From: a virus
IMG/VR virus record: IMGVR_UViG_3300042346_001544
Span: 1 to 27,415 of that record
Strand: one strand, 5' to 3'
DNA length: 27,415 bases
The position numbers and the translations under genes are program-made. Under the pieces are notes generated by a model. It did not search any database. It was not told the origin of the DNA and worked only from the letters and a program-made list of their open reading frames with translations. Position 1 is the first letter of the stretch. Each line of letters begins with the position of its first letter. Shown here piece after piece: positions 1 to 6,084 of the stretch.

Positions 1-1058
1 TACTGCCGTGGGTCAAACGATCGTGGATCTGGCCTCATCGCCGCCGCCATTGGTGACAGCAGCCTTTCCATCGGAATCACCGTTCCGACCCGCGCTTTAC
101 AGTAGTCGCATAGCCGTTCGTCACTAACGGCGTTCCAGATAACGGACTTCACCCGCCCTGATTCTTGATACTTGTTCAGCCGTGCGGTGTTATACGCGGC
201 GCTTAGCTCGGTTCGCGCGATCGTTCGTAGGCGTTTCTTTAGTCCATCACCGGGATCTTCTCCCGATCGTGTTACCCCGGCTCGTTTCTCGATCGGGATA
301 TCCGGCGCTGCTACGCCCGCTCGGATCTGTTCTAGCGATCGGAGTGGGTAGTTTCCTTCGAGTGGTTTGCGGCGTGTTCCGGAACCGACGGCTAGGCCGA
401 TTTGACCGACCAAGTCCTTACGAGCCTGGATAGGCATCGTTCCATCGGGGTTCGTCCGGTTCTCGACAAAATAACGAACCGTCTCTCGGATACGCTCTGC
501 GGTTTTGAAGTCAACGTCGTTCGCCAACTTCATCGTCCGCATATCCACCGCACGCTTCAACCCTTCTGGCGCTAGTCTGTACGCATAGTCAGATGGGTAA
601 GGGTAAGCCAGGAAGTAGCGTTCTTCGTCGGTTAGCTCGCGAAACTCGGCAAGGTCGCGATCGCGGCGCGAGAACTTACCGTCCAGCTTGCCGTCGAGGA
701 TATCAAGCTCACGGGTTGCGTGGATTGACCCAAGCTGCCACGTCTCGACCCACAAGCCGGTCAGGACGTTGGCAATATTGGACGACATCGACCAATTGAT
801 TTCATTTAGCTCGTCTTCGCGATCGATCGCGCTTTTCTTGCCGGAGAAAACGAGGTCAACCTTTTTTGCGACATTCTCGCCATTTTGTCGAGCGACCGAC
901 CACAGGGCGGACACATACTTTTCCTCAATAGCCGCTTGATCATTTAGGATGTCGCGTTCCGGCAGCAACGTCGGATCACGCTGATATTTCTCCGCAAACT
1001 TATCGTTCGAGGAGAACTGTGAGATCGGGAGCAGGTCATCGAAAACGGAGTCGCGCAT
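1..1058 (-). CDS. Phage minor head protein, SPP1 gp7 / Mu gpF-like (3' end outside window)
   Basis: The minus strand is open from an ATG at 1058 to the window edge, giving 352 residues without a stop, so the C-terminus is missing. Near the C-terminal end (about residues 285-330) the chain reads ARTELSAAYNTAR, then a short linker and a CxxC pair (C317 and C320) followed by a glycine. That arrangement is the recognisable signature of the phage head morphogenesis family (SPP1 gp7, Mu gpF), minor capsid proteins that bind portal or DNA inside the procapsid. The N-terminal 250 residues are helical and charged, as is usual for the family. It is the clearest virion-assembly gene here. Its portal and capsid partners would lie beyond position 1. 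The ATG overlaps the start of the divergent gene at 1057. No clear Shine-Dalgarno precedes it, so a GTG 9 bases upstream is an alternative start. Confidence 0.8.
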   Translation of the reverse strand, partial: MRDSVFDDLLPISQFSSNDKFAEKYQRDPTLLPERDILNDQAAIEEKYVSALWSVARQNGENVAKKVDLVFSGKKSAIDREDELNEINWSMSSNIANVLTGLWVETWQLGSIHATRELDILDGKLDGKFSRRDRDLAEFRELTDEERYFLAYPYPSDYAYRLAPEGLKRAVDMRTMKLANDVDFKTAERIRETVRYFVENRTNPDGTMPIQARKDLVGQIGLAVGSGTRRKPLEGNYPLRSLEQIRAGVAAPDIPIEKRAGVTRSGEDPGDGLKKRLRTIARTELSAAYNTARLNKYQESGRVKSVIWNAVSDERLCDYCKARVGTVIPMERLLSPMAAAMRPDPRSFDPRQ

Positions 1059-1437
1059 GAATGGCACAGACCAAAGCAATATCCAAGCAACGCACTACGA
1101 TGTGCTCGTCCAAGTCAAGCAAGAGCAGGCTTTAGAGGTCTTACACCGGGCAATGCAGGAGCCGGACACGATCGCGCATTCGCAGCTTGCCGCCGCTGAA
1201 GAACTGCTTCACCTAACCTATCCCGGCCTTGTCGGGTTTGACTTTGCTCGATTTGAAGACACGAAGATTCTAGCGGTGCAGACATTGGGGGACGCTTTGT
1301 ACGCGCAACCTTGCGCCACCAGTAATAAGATTCCAGTCTCGCAAAACGCCGCCGCGATTGCGCTGCGATTCTTTCCACAATGCGAGATCTGGATCGAAGA
1401 CGACGACGATGGAGGCCGACATGGCTTTATGTGTTGA
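1057..1437 (+). CDS. Hypothetical protein, 126 aa
   Basis: I do not recognise this protein. It is acidic, with a helical N-terminal half rich in Gln and Glu (residues 15-50) and an acidic run of four Asp near the C-terminus (IEDDDDGG). A good Shine-Dalgarno GGAG lies at 1047-1050, six bases before the ATG. The amino-acid balance looks like a real protein, whereas the overlapping minus-strand frames are Arg- and Ser-rich shadows. It overlaps the next gene by 17 bases, suggesting translational coupling. The start codon shares two bases with the start of the divergent head protein. Given its neighbours it may be a small virion or head-tail joining protein, but that is inference. Confidence 0.6.
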   Translation: MNGTDQSNIQATHYDVLVQVKQEQALEVLHRAMQEPDTIAHSQLAAAEELLHLTYPGLVGFDFARFEDTKILAVQTLGDALYAQPCATSNKIPVSQNAAAIALRFFPQCEIWIEDDDDGGRHGFMC

Positions 1438-1930
1438 TACCAGTATTCGCGATCGTCCGTTTGCGATCGCGACAATTTCCTATAAACCATTCGCGATCGC
1501 GCATATCTCACCATGCAGCTCGATCAATCACAAATTATTCAGCAACGGTATGTTTAGCATTTCCCCTGCACCGCGCAACTCAGCACAGCAAATCTCTTTG
1601 GTTCTGACCACCGACGACCCCGACGCCGATCTCACCGCCGACACGCTTACTCTTGAGTTCTTCGATAAATCAATGGGCGGGCCACACCCGTTGTTCTTTA
1701 AGTCGAGCGGTGTCGGCATTACAAATTCGGCGACGTCTACGGCACAGCGACTAGAAGCTAAGGCTTTGATCTTGCCGTCCGACTGGGCAGCAGCGGAAAC
1801 CGCTGGACTGAGCTTCGGCGAGCGTGAAATTACCGTCCTCGCGAACCTATGGCTGACTCGTGGAACGAACAAGGCGCTTATCGCGACCGGGCAGTTCAAA
1901 TCACTACCCAACGCCGAGGTTATTCCTTAG
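1421..1930 (+). CDS. Hypothetical protein, possible phage structural protein
   Basis: The frame gives 169 residues from an ATG at 1421 with a strong GGAGG at 1411-1415. From residue 44 on (MFSISPAPRN) the sequence looks like an alternating beta-strand protein with the pattern ISLVLTTDDPDADLT..TLTLEFF, and further strands to the end. This resembles small phage baseplate or neck proteins of the kind that begin with a deviation-from-default domain, but I cannot assign a family. The first 43 residues, which cover three HIP1 sites, look poorly coding, so the true start may be the ATG at 1550. A third option is the ATG at 1513, whose 14-codon frame stops at the 1550 start; one missing base there would join the two. 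The 3' end overlaps the convergent RHH gene by 11 bases. Confidence 0.6.
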   Translation: MALCVDTSIRDRPFAIATISYKPFAIAHISPCSSINHKLFSNGMFSISPAPRNSAQQISLVLTTDDPDADLTADTLTLEFFDKSMGGPHPLFFKSSGVGITNSATSTAQRLEAKALILPSDWAAAETAGLSFGEREITVLANLWLTRGTNKALIATGQFKSLPNAEVIP

Positions 1931-2219
1931 ACGACTCTCGCTCAGGCGATCGTGATCCTTGTTCCAGCAAAGCTTGGACAGCTTCCGCGATCGCCTTCAG
2001 GGCTGGCACGGCTTCACGAAGCAGGTCATCCCGCTCCTTCTGTCTCTGTTCTTCATCAAAGCGATCAAGGTAGTCTTCCAAGGCGATCACGATCAACGTG
2101 TTCAACCCGCCAAGGCCGAGGACGACGGAAGCGTCGTCCGCTCTCTTTCGCAAACCCGAATCCAGGCGAACAGAGGTCGTCTCCTTACTGGGTTTACGGG
2201 GAATACTTCTTTGAGACAT
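1920..2219 (-). CDS. Ribbon-helix-helix DNA-binding protein (ParR/CopG-like candidate)
   Basis: This is a 99-residue protein. Residues 13-45 (KETTSVRLDSGLRKRADDAS, then a hydrophobic helix ending in ALEDYL) fit a ribbon-helix-helix fold: one basic beta strand and two helices. The remaining half is a charged, probably coiled-coil tail (EEQRQKERDDLLREAV). RHH proteins bind short direct or inverted repeats as dimers. Plasmid ParR proteins, which load actin-like ParM filaments onto a centromere, use this fold, as do CopG and Arc-type repressors. Candidate sites are two direct TGTATTGC copies immediately upstream (2231-2249) and related sequence before parM (2626-2645). It is transcribed away from parM, unlike classical parMR operons, so ParR identity is inference. 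The ATG at 2219 is the only sensible start. Confidence 0.8.
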   Translation of the reverse strand: MSQRSIPRKPSKETTSVRLDSGLRKRADDASVVLGLGGLNTLIVIALEDYLDRFDEEQRQKERDDLLREAVPALKAIAEAVQALLEQGSRSPERESSKE

Positions 2220-2230
2220 AATGGCAAGTA

Positions 2231-2249
2231 TGTATTGCGTTTGTATTGC
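2231..2249. promoter_or_regulatory. Tandem TGTATTGC direct repeats, operator candidate
   Basis: TGTATTGC occurs at 2231-2238 and again at 2242-2249, 11 bases apart, which is one helical turn. The repeats sit in the 44-bp gap between the divergent RHH gene (start 2219) and the HTH-like gene (start 2264). RHH dimers typically bind such phased repeats. The inverted form GCAATACA recurs at 2627-2634 upstream of parM. Confidence 0.5.
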
Positions 2250-2263
2250 AAAAGCGAGGCGCT

Positions 2264-2509
2264 ATGAGCAGAGGTCGCCCCAGAAATCCACCGCCCGTAC
2301 ATCCTGTAGACGTAGACGCGCTTGAGTCGGTATCACTACAGGACATGATCTACCTTTACGGATGGACGATCGCGGGACTAAGCGAAGCCTTGAGATTCAA
2401 GAGCGAATCGCATGTTCGCCGACTCATTAGCAAGGAGAGAGCGGGGACACCTAGCGATCGGGTTCAGAGATCGTGCTGGTTCCTGCTTAAGTACCAGGAA
2501 TCGCACTAA
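2264..2509 (+). CDS. Small HTH-like DNA-binding protein
   Basis: The 81-residue protein starts at the ATG at 2264; a TTG at 2246 in the same frame lies inside the operator-like repeat and is less likely. After a Pro/Arg-rich leader, residues 25-60 (DMIYLYGWTIAGLSEAL, then SESHVRRLISKERAG) look like a compact helix-turn-helix, with the second stretch as recognition helix. That suggests a Cro-like or plasmid control protein. It is divergent from the RHH gene, shares its control region, and is closed by a strong terminator 18 bases after its stop. It may repress one or both divergent promoters or feed into parM control. No family is assigned with certainty. Confidence 0.6.
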   Translation: MSRGRPRNPPPVHPVDVDALESVSLQDMIYLYGWTIAGLSEALRFKSESHVRRLISKERAGTPSDRVQRSCWFLLKYQESH

Positions 2510-2526
2510 CAATACTATCCTCACAG

Positions 2527-2561
2527 AAAAAACACCGAGATAGACCCCTCGGTGTTTTTTT
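2527..2561 (+). terminator. Rho-independent terminator
   Basis: A perfect 13-bp stem (AAAAAACACCGAG at 2527-2539 pairing with CTCGGTGTTTTTT at 2548-2560) has an 8-base loop and a T run reaching 2561. It ends the transcript of the HTH-like gene and insulates it from the parM operon. The A-run on the 5' side means it can also work on the minus strand. Confidence 0.9.
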
Positions 2562-2625
2562 GTCGCTTTTTACCACCAAAAACCGGCGTTTATTTTTTGG
2601 ATCTTTTTGCGCTAGTAATTCCAAG

Positions 2626-2645
2626 TGCAATACATGTATATTGCA
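2626..2645. promoter_or_regulatory. Near-palindromic operator candidate upstream of parM
   Basis: TGCAATACA at 2626-2634 is followed directly by TGTATATTGCA at 2635-2645, a dyad with a 2-base insertion in the right arm. GCAATACA is the exact reverse complement of the TGTATTGC repeats at 2231-2249, so the same protein probably binds both places and links the divergent RHH/HTH pair to the parM operon. Confidence 0.5.
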
Positions 2646-2763
2646 TTCAGCGACTTAGAAAGGCGCAAAAAGGAAAGAGCTACCCAAGAAACAAGCAAGG
2701 CAACTGCCTGTATATCAGAAAAGTTTCACTCTTTTTCAAGCCTTTCTAAGCCGCTAAATGCAA
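2641..2763. repeat. 24-bp inverted repeat in parM leader, centromere or leader-RNA candidate
   Basis: Bases 2641-2664 (TTGCATTCAGCG...GAAAGGC) and 2740-2763 (GCCTTTC...AAATGCAA) are reverse complements at 22 of 24 positions, with 75 bases between. Near the centre, AGGCA and TGCCT (2698-2709) form a small inner stem. The right arm ends 7 bases before the AGGAGA ribosome-binding site of parM (2770-2775). This could be a parC-like centromere, a dyad bound by the RHH protein, or a structured 5' leader. The 274 bases between the HTH-like gene and parM hold this repeat, the terminator and the 2626 dyad; I see no gene there. Confidence 0.6.
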
Positions 2764-2782
2764 AGAATTAGGAGACAGGTTA

Positions 2783-4063
2783 GTGGCCGCAGTAAGACAA
2801 AAAACAAAACCGGAGGAACCGATCGCGCCGACAGCCGCGTCGGAATCCTTCCCGAAGTATGCGATCGTCGCGATCGCCCCGGATACCGGAAACGCAAACA
2901 TGAAGGTTTGCGCTCAGGTTCGTGTCGTGGAAGTAACGGGAAGCCGTGTTGTCTCCCAGCAGAACGGATCGGTTCAAACGTTTATCGTTCCGAGCTACGT
3001 GTACGAGTCGTCAACTTCGGTGACGTGTTCGCAGCGCCCCGGTTCGACCGCATTTCAGGTGGTAACCTCTGATGCGGAAGGAGAGAGCGGTCGCTACTGG
3101 TTGACCGGCGAAGCCGCTTTTGGGGCGAATGGCGATGACGCTGTTTTTGTGGGACAGAACGCGAGCAACAAAGTCAACTACGCCCTCCCCACACTCCTGG
3201 GGAATGTAATTTCGGTCGTCCCGAATGATGTCACCGACATCCTCGTGTTTTGCGGGGTCGGAGCCCACAAAAAAGCGATTGGGCAAAACATTGGCCCAAA
3301 GATCAAGGGTCGCCACGTCATTCGACGCCTCGCTTCCCACGGCTCGCTTGAGTCATTTGTAGAGCAATGCAGCATCGAGGTTCACCCGATGCTTATCCCG
3401 GAGTCTCTTGGTGGGGTTCTGACCGGTTTTCAGGATCACAAAGAACTGCTAGGCGATCGCCGGTATCTCGCCTTCGACTTGGGTGGCGGCACCTGGCAAG
3501 TCCTGCTAGGCAAGCAGGGTGAATTACTGGGCGATCCGTTTGAAGGTCGCGAAATCCTGCGAGGCCAAAGCGGAAACCGACTGATCGAAAACTTTGCTCG
3601 ATCGTCTGAACTGGAGTCGGTAGTGGGTTCTGGTGGTTCTATGGGCGCCGAGTCCTTCTCGGGGGTTCGAGAGGCTCTGTACAACTATGACTTCAACAAT
3701 CAGCGCGTTATCTACGCTGGGAAAGATGTCACGCGCCTATGGAAAGAGTATGTCGAGAGTTCCGTGCATCGACTGAAGGATGCGGTCACTCCTTATATGG
3801 ACAGATTTGGTGCGATCGATGCGCCGATCATTGGATTCGGTGGGACGTTCCTGTTCCCCCACTTCCGGGAAGCTGCGTCGATGGTCTTCTCTTACGGTAT
3901 CGGCGACGACGCAACGATTCAGTCCCGACTACTCGTATCAAGCAACCCGCTTTTCGCGAATGCGATCAGCAACTTAGATACGACGGCAGAGGAGTTCGCT
4001 ACTGACATCGAAGTCGCTACCCAAGAGTTTGAAGCGTCGTTGCGTAAGGTTTTGGGGAAGTAG
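2783..4063 (+). CDS. parM: Actin-like plasmid segregation ATPase, ParM family
   Basis: The 426-residue protein starts at a GTG (2783) preceded by AGGAGA. All three actin-fold nucleotide motifs are visible: phosphate 1 APDTGNANMK (D34, G36, K41), phosphate 2 FDLGGGT (about residues 230-236), and the adenosine motif IIGFGGTF (about residues 349-356). Proteins of this ParM/StbA/Alp group polymerise with ATP and push or pull plasmid copies apart, normally through a ParR adaptor bound at a centromere. The length is rather long for ParM (about 320), with a Pro/Glu-rich N-terminal extension of some 25 residues and a loop-rich middle. It heads a compact operon that goes on to membrane proteins and an FtsK-type ATPase rather than to parR. 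The family is clear; the exact role in this element is inferred. Confidence 0.85.
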   Translation: MAAVRQKTKPEEPIAPTAASESFPKYAIVAIAPDTGNANMKVCAQVRVVEVTGSRVVSQQNGSVQTFIVPSYVYESSTSVTCSQRPGSTAFQVVTSDAEGESGRYWLTGEAAFGANGDDAVFVGQNASNKVNYALPTLLGNVISVVPNDVTDILVFCGVGAHKKAIGQNIGPKIKGRHVIRRLASHGSLESFVEQCSIEVHPMLIPESLGGVLTGFQDHKELLGDRRYLAFDLGGGTWQVLLGKQGELLGDPFEGREILRGQSGNRLIENFARSSELESVVGSGGSMGAESFSGVREALYNYDFNNQRVIYAGKDVTRLWKEYVESSVHRLKDAVTPYMDRFGAIDAPIIGFGGTFLFPHFREAASMVFSYGIGDDATIQSRLLVSSNPLFANAISNLDTTAEEFATDIEVATQEFEASLRKVLGK

Positions 4064-4069
4064 GTCGCC

Positions 4070-4432
4070 ATGCGTCACCAGAATCCACACACAGCGGCTC
4101 CGCCTCGCCATCGCCGGATGACGATCGATCCAGTTCCGTTCTCAATAATCGAAAAAATGCTGGGGACGAGCTATCGGGATGTCCTAGCCCTGAAGACGGA
4201 CTGGGAGCTACTGGATTGGGTGGACGCGACACGCCGACTGGTCAATCAAATCCTGACTTATGCCGCCCCGAGACTAACAGAGGAGGATTTGCAAGCAATT
4301 GTAGTTCAAGCTCTGGGGGCGGAAGCACCACAGACTCAGCCTATCCACGGGATGAGACGACTCACCCCGCCGCCGCCACCAGTGGAGAAAAAGACCAACG
4401 CAAGTATTCGCAAGCACTCTATGCGGCTGTAG
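4070..4432 (+). CDS. Hypothetical protein, possible frameshifted membrane anchor
   Basis: This 120-residue product begins 6 bases after parM. Residues 18-85 are mostly helical (FSIIEKMLGTSYRDVLALKT), followed by a Pro-rich stretch (PPPPPVEKK) and a short basic tail. I do not recognise a family. Position directly behind parM makes a filament adaptor or filament-associated protein plausible. Odd: at GAG AAA AAG (4385-4393) a -1 shift enters a frame coding a clear transmembrane helix (ALYAAVAVIGVTVILVLISS) and stopping at 4545. The shifted product would be about 158 residues with a C-terminal membrane segment. Programmed frameshifting, an indel or decay are all possible. If the GTG/ATG choice matters, an internal ATG at 4118 is also in frame. 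Confidence 0.65.
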   Translation: MRHQNPHTAAPPRHRRMTIDPVPFSIIEKMLGTSYRDVLALKTDWELLDWVDATRRLVNQILTYAAPRLTEEDLQAIVVQALGAEAPQTQPIHGMRRLTPPPPPVEKKTNASIRKHSMRL

Positions 4433-4489
4433 CCGTAATCGGCGTCACCGTAATACTCGTCCTGATTTCATCAATATTCGGTAAAACCG

Positions 4490-5299
4490 ATGATTCACAC
4501 CAACACCATCGACGTAACTCCATCGGAGTCCATCGTTTGCCCTGACGGGGAAGTTCTACCAACACCAACCGCAGTTCTTACCGCGATCGCACGGGACACC
4601 CAGATCCCCTTGGCGATTATCCAAAGCAATCGGAAGTTGCAGCAAGCCGCGCAGCAGGTCTTCCGGATGCAAAATCAAGAGGCGCTGGACAAACTTCAAC
4701 AAGTCGTTGACAGTCTCGGAAACCTCGCCGCCGCCGATCGTCGTGATGCGCGAGCCATTGATCGGGCGATCGCACCGATCACCAAATCGATCACCATGAT
4801 CGCTCAACGGGTCGCAGAGAACAGCCAAGGCATCAAACAGCTAGGCGATCGGGTGACAGCACTGGAAAGTAGCTTGCCGACCGCACGAGAAGCTTACCTG
4901 ATGGGCAAGGTGAACGGGATGGAGGCAGCTCTTCAGTTGCAAGGCCAGCCCAGCGTCACCATCAACAACACCAATGCCACCAATACGAGTCAGCAGTCAG
5001 GCAGCACTTACAATCCTCGACTGCGGCTTGAGGGATACGACGCTGAGCTTCCGATCGCCTACTACGTCCGCCCCAACCCCGTAACCGGGCGGGAGGAAGA
5101 GTGCGCGATGCTCCGACCTATCCCAGCAGGAGACGAAAAGCTCTACACCGATCTGTACGGATCTATCGATCGGATGCTCCAGACCCGGATGAACGAACGT
5201 CGCGGAGTAGAAAAGATGTCCATCACGGGTGGACATGTCTTGATCGCGATCTTCCTCGCCCTCTTCCTCTCTGTCCTCGGTACCGTTCTAAGCGACTAA
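4490..5299 (+). CDS. Tail-anchored coiled-coil membrane protein
   Basis: The 269-residue protein is unrecognised by family. Residues 45-140 are Gln/Ala-rich heptad-like helix (QQAAQQVFRM, LDKLQQVVDSLGNL, RVTALESSL), a probable coiled coil. A short Asn/Thr-rich linker (NNTNATNTSQQSG) leads to a compact domain at 175-240. The C-terminus is a single hydrophobic helix (about 247-267, HVLIAIFLALFLSVLGTVL), with no N-terminal signal, so it should be tail-anchored with the bulk in the cytoplasm. It lies between parM and the FtsK-type ATPase and would be a natural membrane tether for either. The ATG at 4490 lies inside the -1 frame extension of the previous gene. Confidence 0.7.
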   Translation: MIHTNTIDVTPSESIVCPDGEVLPTPTAVLTAIARDTQIPLAIIQSNRKLQQAAQQVFRMQNQEALDKLQQVVDSLGNLAAADRRDARAIDRAIAPITKSITMIAQRVAENSQGIKQLGDRVTALESSLPTAREAYLMGKVNGMEAALQLQGQPSVTINNTNATNTSQQSGSTYNPRLRLEGYDAELPIAYYVRPNPVTGREEECAMLRPIPAGDEKLYTDLYGSIDRMLQTRMNERRGVEKMSITGGHVLIAIFLALFLSVLGTVLSD

Positions 5300-5366
5300 C
5301 CCGATCAACCCGCTCTCGTTTCTCAGTTCAAGTTTCAAGCTAGCAAAAATTCAAAGGTTCACTACT

Positions 5367-6080
5367 ATGGCTTTCAATTCACGAGCACCTCACTCCACCA
5401 CCACCCGCCCGATGGGCAGCCCGCAGACCGAACTCCCCTTGGATGAGGATTTTGGTGCAGCACCGACCGCTTCTCGTTCTGCTAAAACATTCCGCCCGAG
5501 TATCCCGAGCTTGCCGAACCTACCGGTTAGTATCGACCTTTCCGGTATCAGCCTACCCAGCTCGTTCTGGGGACTGTTACTCCGAGCTGCGGCGATCGGT
5601 ACTGTCTTTCCAATCTTAGGCGTCCCGTTTGTTTCGGGAGTAGGTCGATCAATCCTTGACGCTGGATACTCCGCCTACGGAGAGCATGTTGTTCGCGACA
5701 TTCTAGTGCGAGTTGACGGCGTTCCGATGACGCTAGAGATTCCCAAAGGGCAGATCTTTGGTGATGACGCAGGCTATGCAGCAATGCAAGGCAACATCCC
5801 CCTCCCCCTAGGTGCTTTTGAAGTCCAGGTTGTCGCCGAAGCTCTGAAAGGCTCGCTGGTAACCGCGATCGTCCTTTCCAGCCTGGGCGTTTACTACAAA
5901 AATCGCGCCACCGGAAAGAATGATCGCCAGCTAGGTCAAACACTTAGCGACCTAGCGCTGTTCTTGCTGGTATTCAGTATCACCTCAGCCGCCACCGTCC
6001 TGGATTTAGATCCGGGTAAGCAAGTTCGCTTCGATATTCCGTTCCTCAGTACCGAATCTCCCACCGATCGTGTGGGCTAA
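5367..6080 (+). CDS. Multi-pass membrane protein of unknown function
   Basis: The 237-residue protein has a disordered, Ser/Pro-rich N-terminus (1-60) and three hydrophobic segments, about 65-92 (FWGLLLRAAAIGTVFPILGV), 162-178 (LVTAIVLSSLGVYY) and 193-213 (LALFLLVFSITSAATVL). A soluble region of about 70 residues with a beta-like VRVDGVPMTLEI lies between the first two. I do not recognise the family. It ends 4 bases before the FtsK-type gene, so the two are likely translated together and may form a complex at the membrane. Confidence 0.7.
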   Translation: MAFNSRAPHSTTTRPMGSPQTELPLDEDFGAAPTASRSAKTFRPSIPSLPNLPVSIDLSGISLPSSFWGLLLRAAAIGTVFPILGVPFVSGVGRSILDAGYSAYGEHVVRDILVRVDGVPMTLEIPKGQIFGDDAGYAAMQGNIPLPLGAFEVQVVAEALKGSLVTAIVLSSLGVYYKNRATGKNDRQLGQTLSDLALFLLVFSITSAATVLDLDPGKQVRFDIPFLSTESPTDRVG

Positions 6081-6084
6081 ATCT

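Noticed and set aside
182-939. Plus-strand frames at 182-433, 593-799 and 688-939
   Set aside because: They are Arg-rich and overlap the long minus-strand head protein frame, which has clear family motifs; they are shadows.
1115-1514. Minus-strand frames at 1115-1378 and 1218-1514
   Set aside because: Composition is Arg/Ser-rich, no start signal, and the plus-strand genes there have Shine-Dalgarno sequences.
2552-2749. Plus-strand 65-codon frame between the terminator and parM
   Set aside because: It starts inside the terminator T tract, is rich in Phe, Lys and Arg, and covers the inverted repeat; more likely non-coding control sequence.
4216-4545. Separate gene in the -1 frame after parM
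   Set aside because: The TTG start lies deep in the other gene and the first 60 residues look like shadow; only the C-terminal membrane helix looks coding, so I treat it as a frameshift extension.
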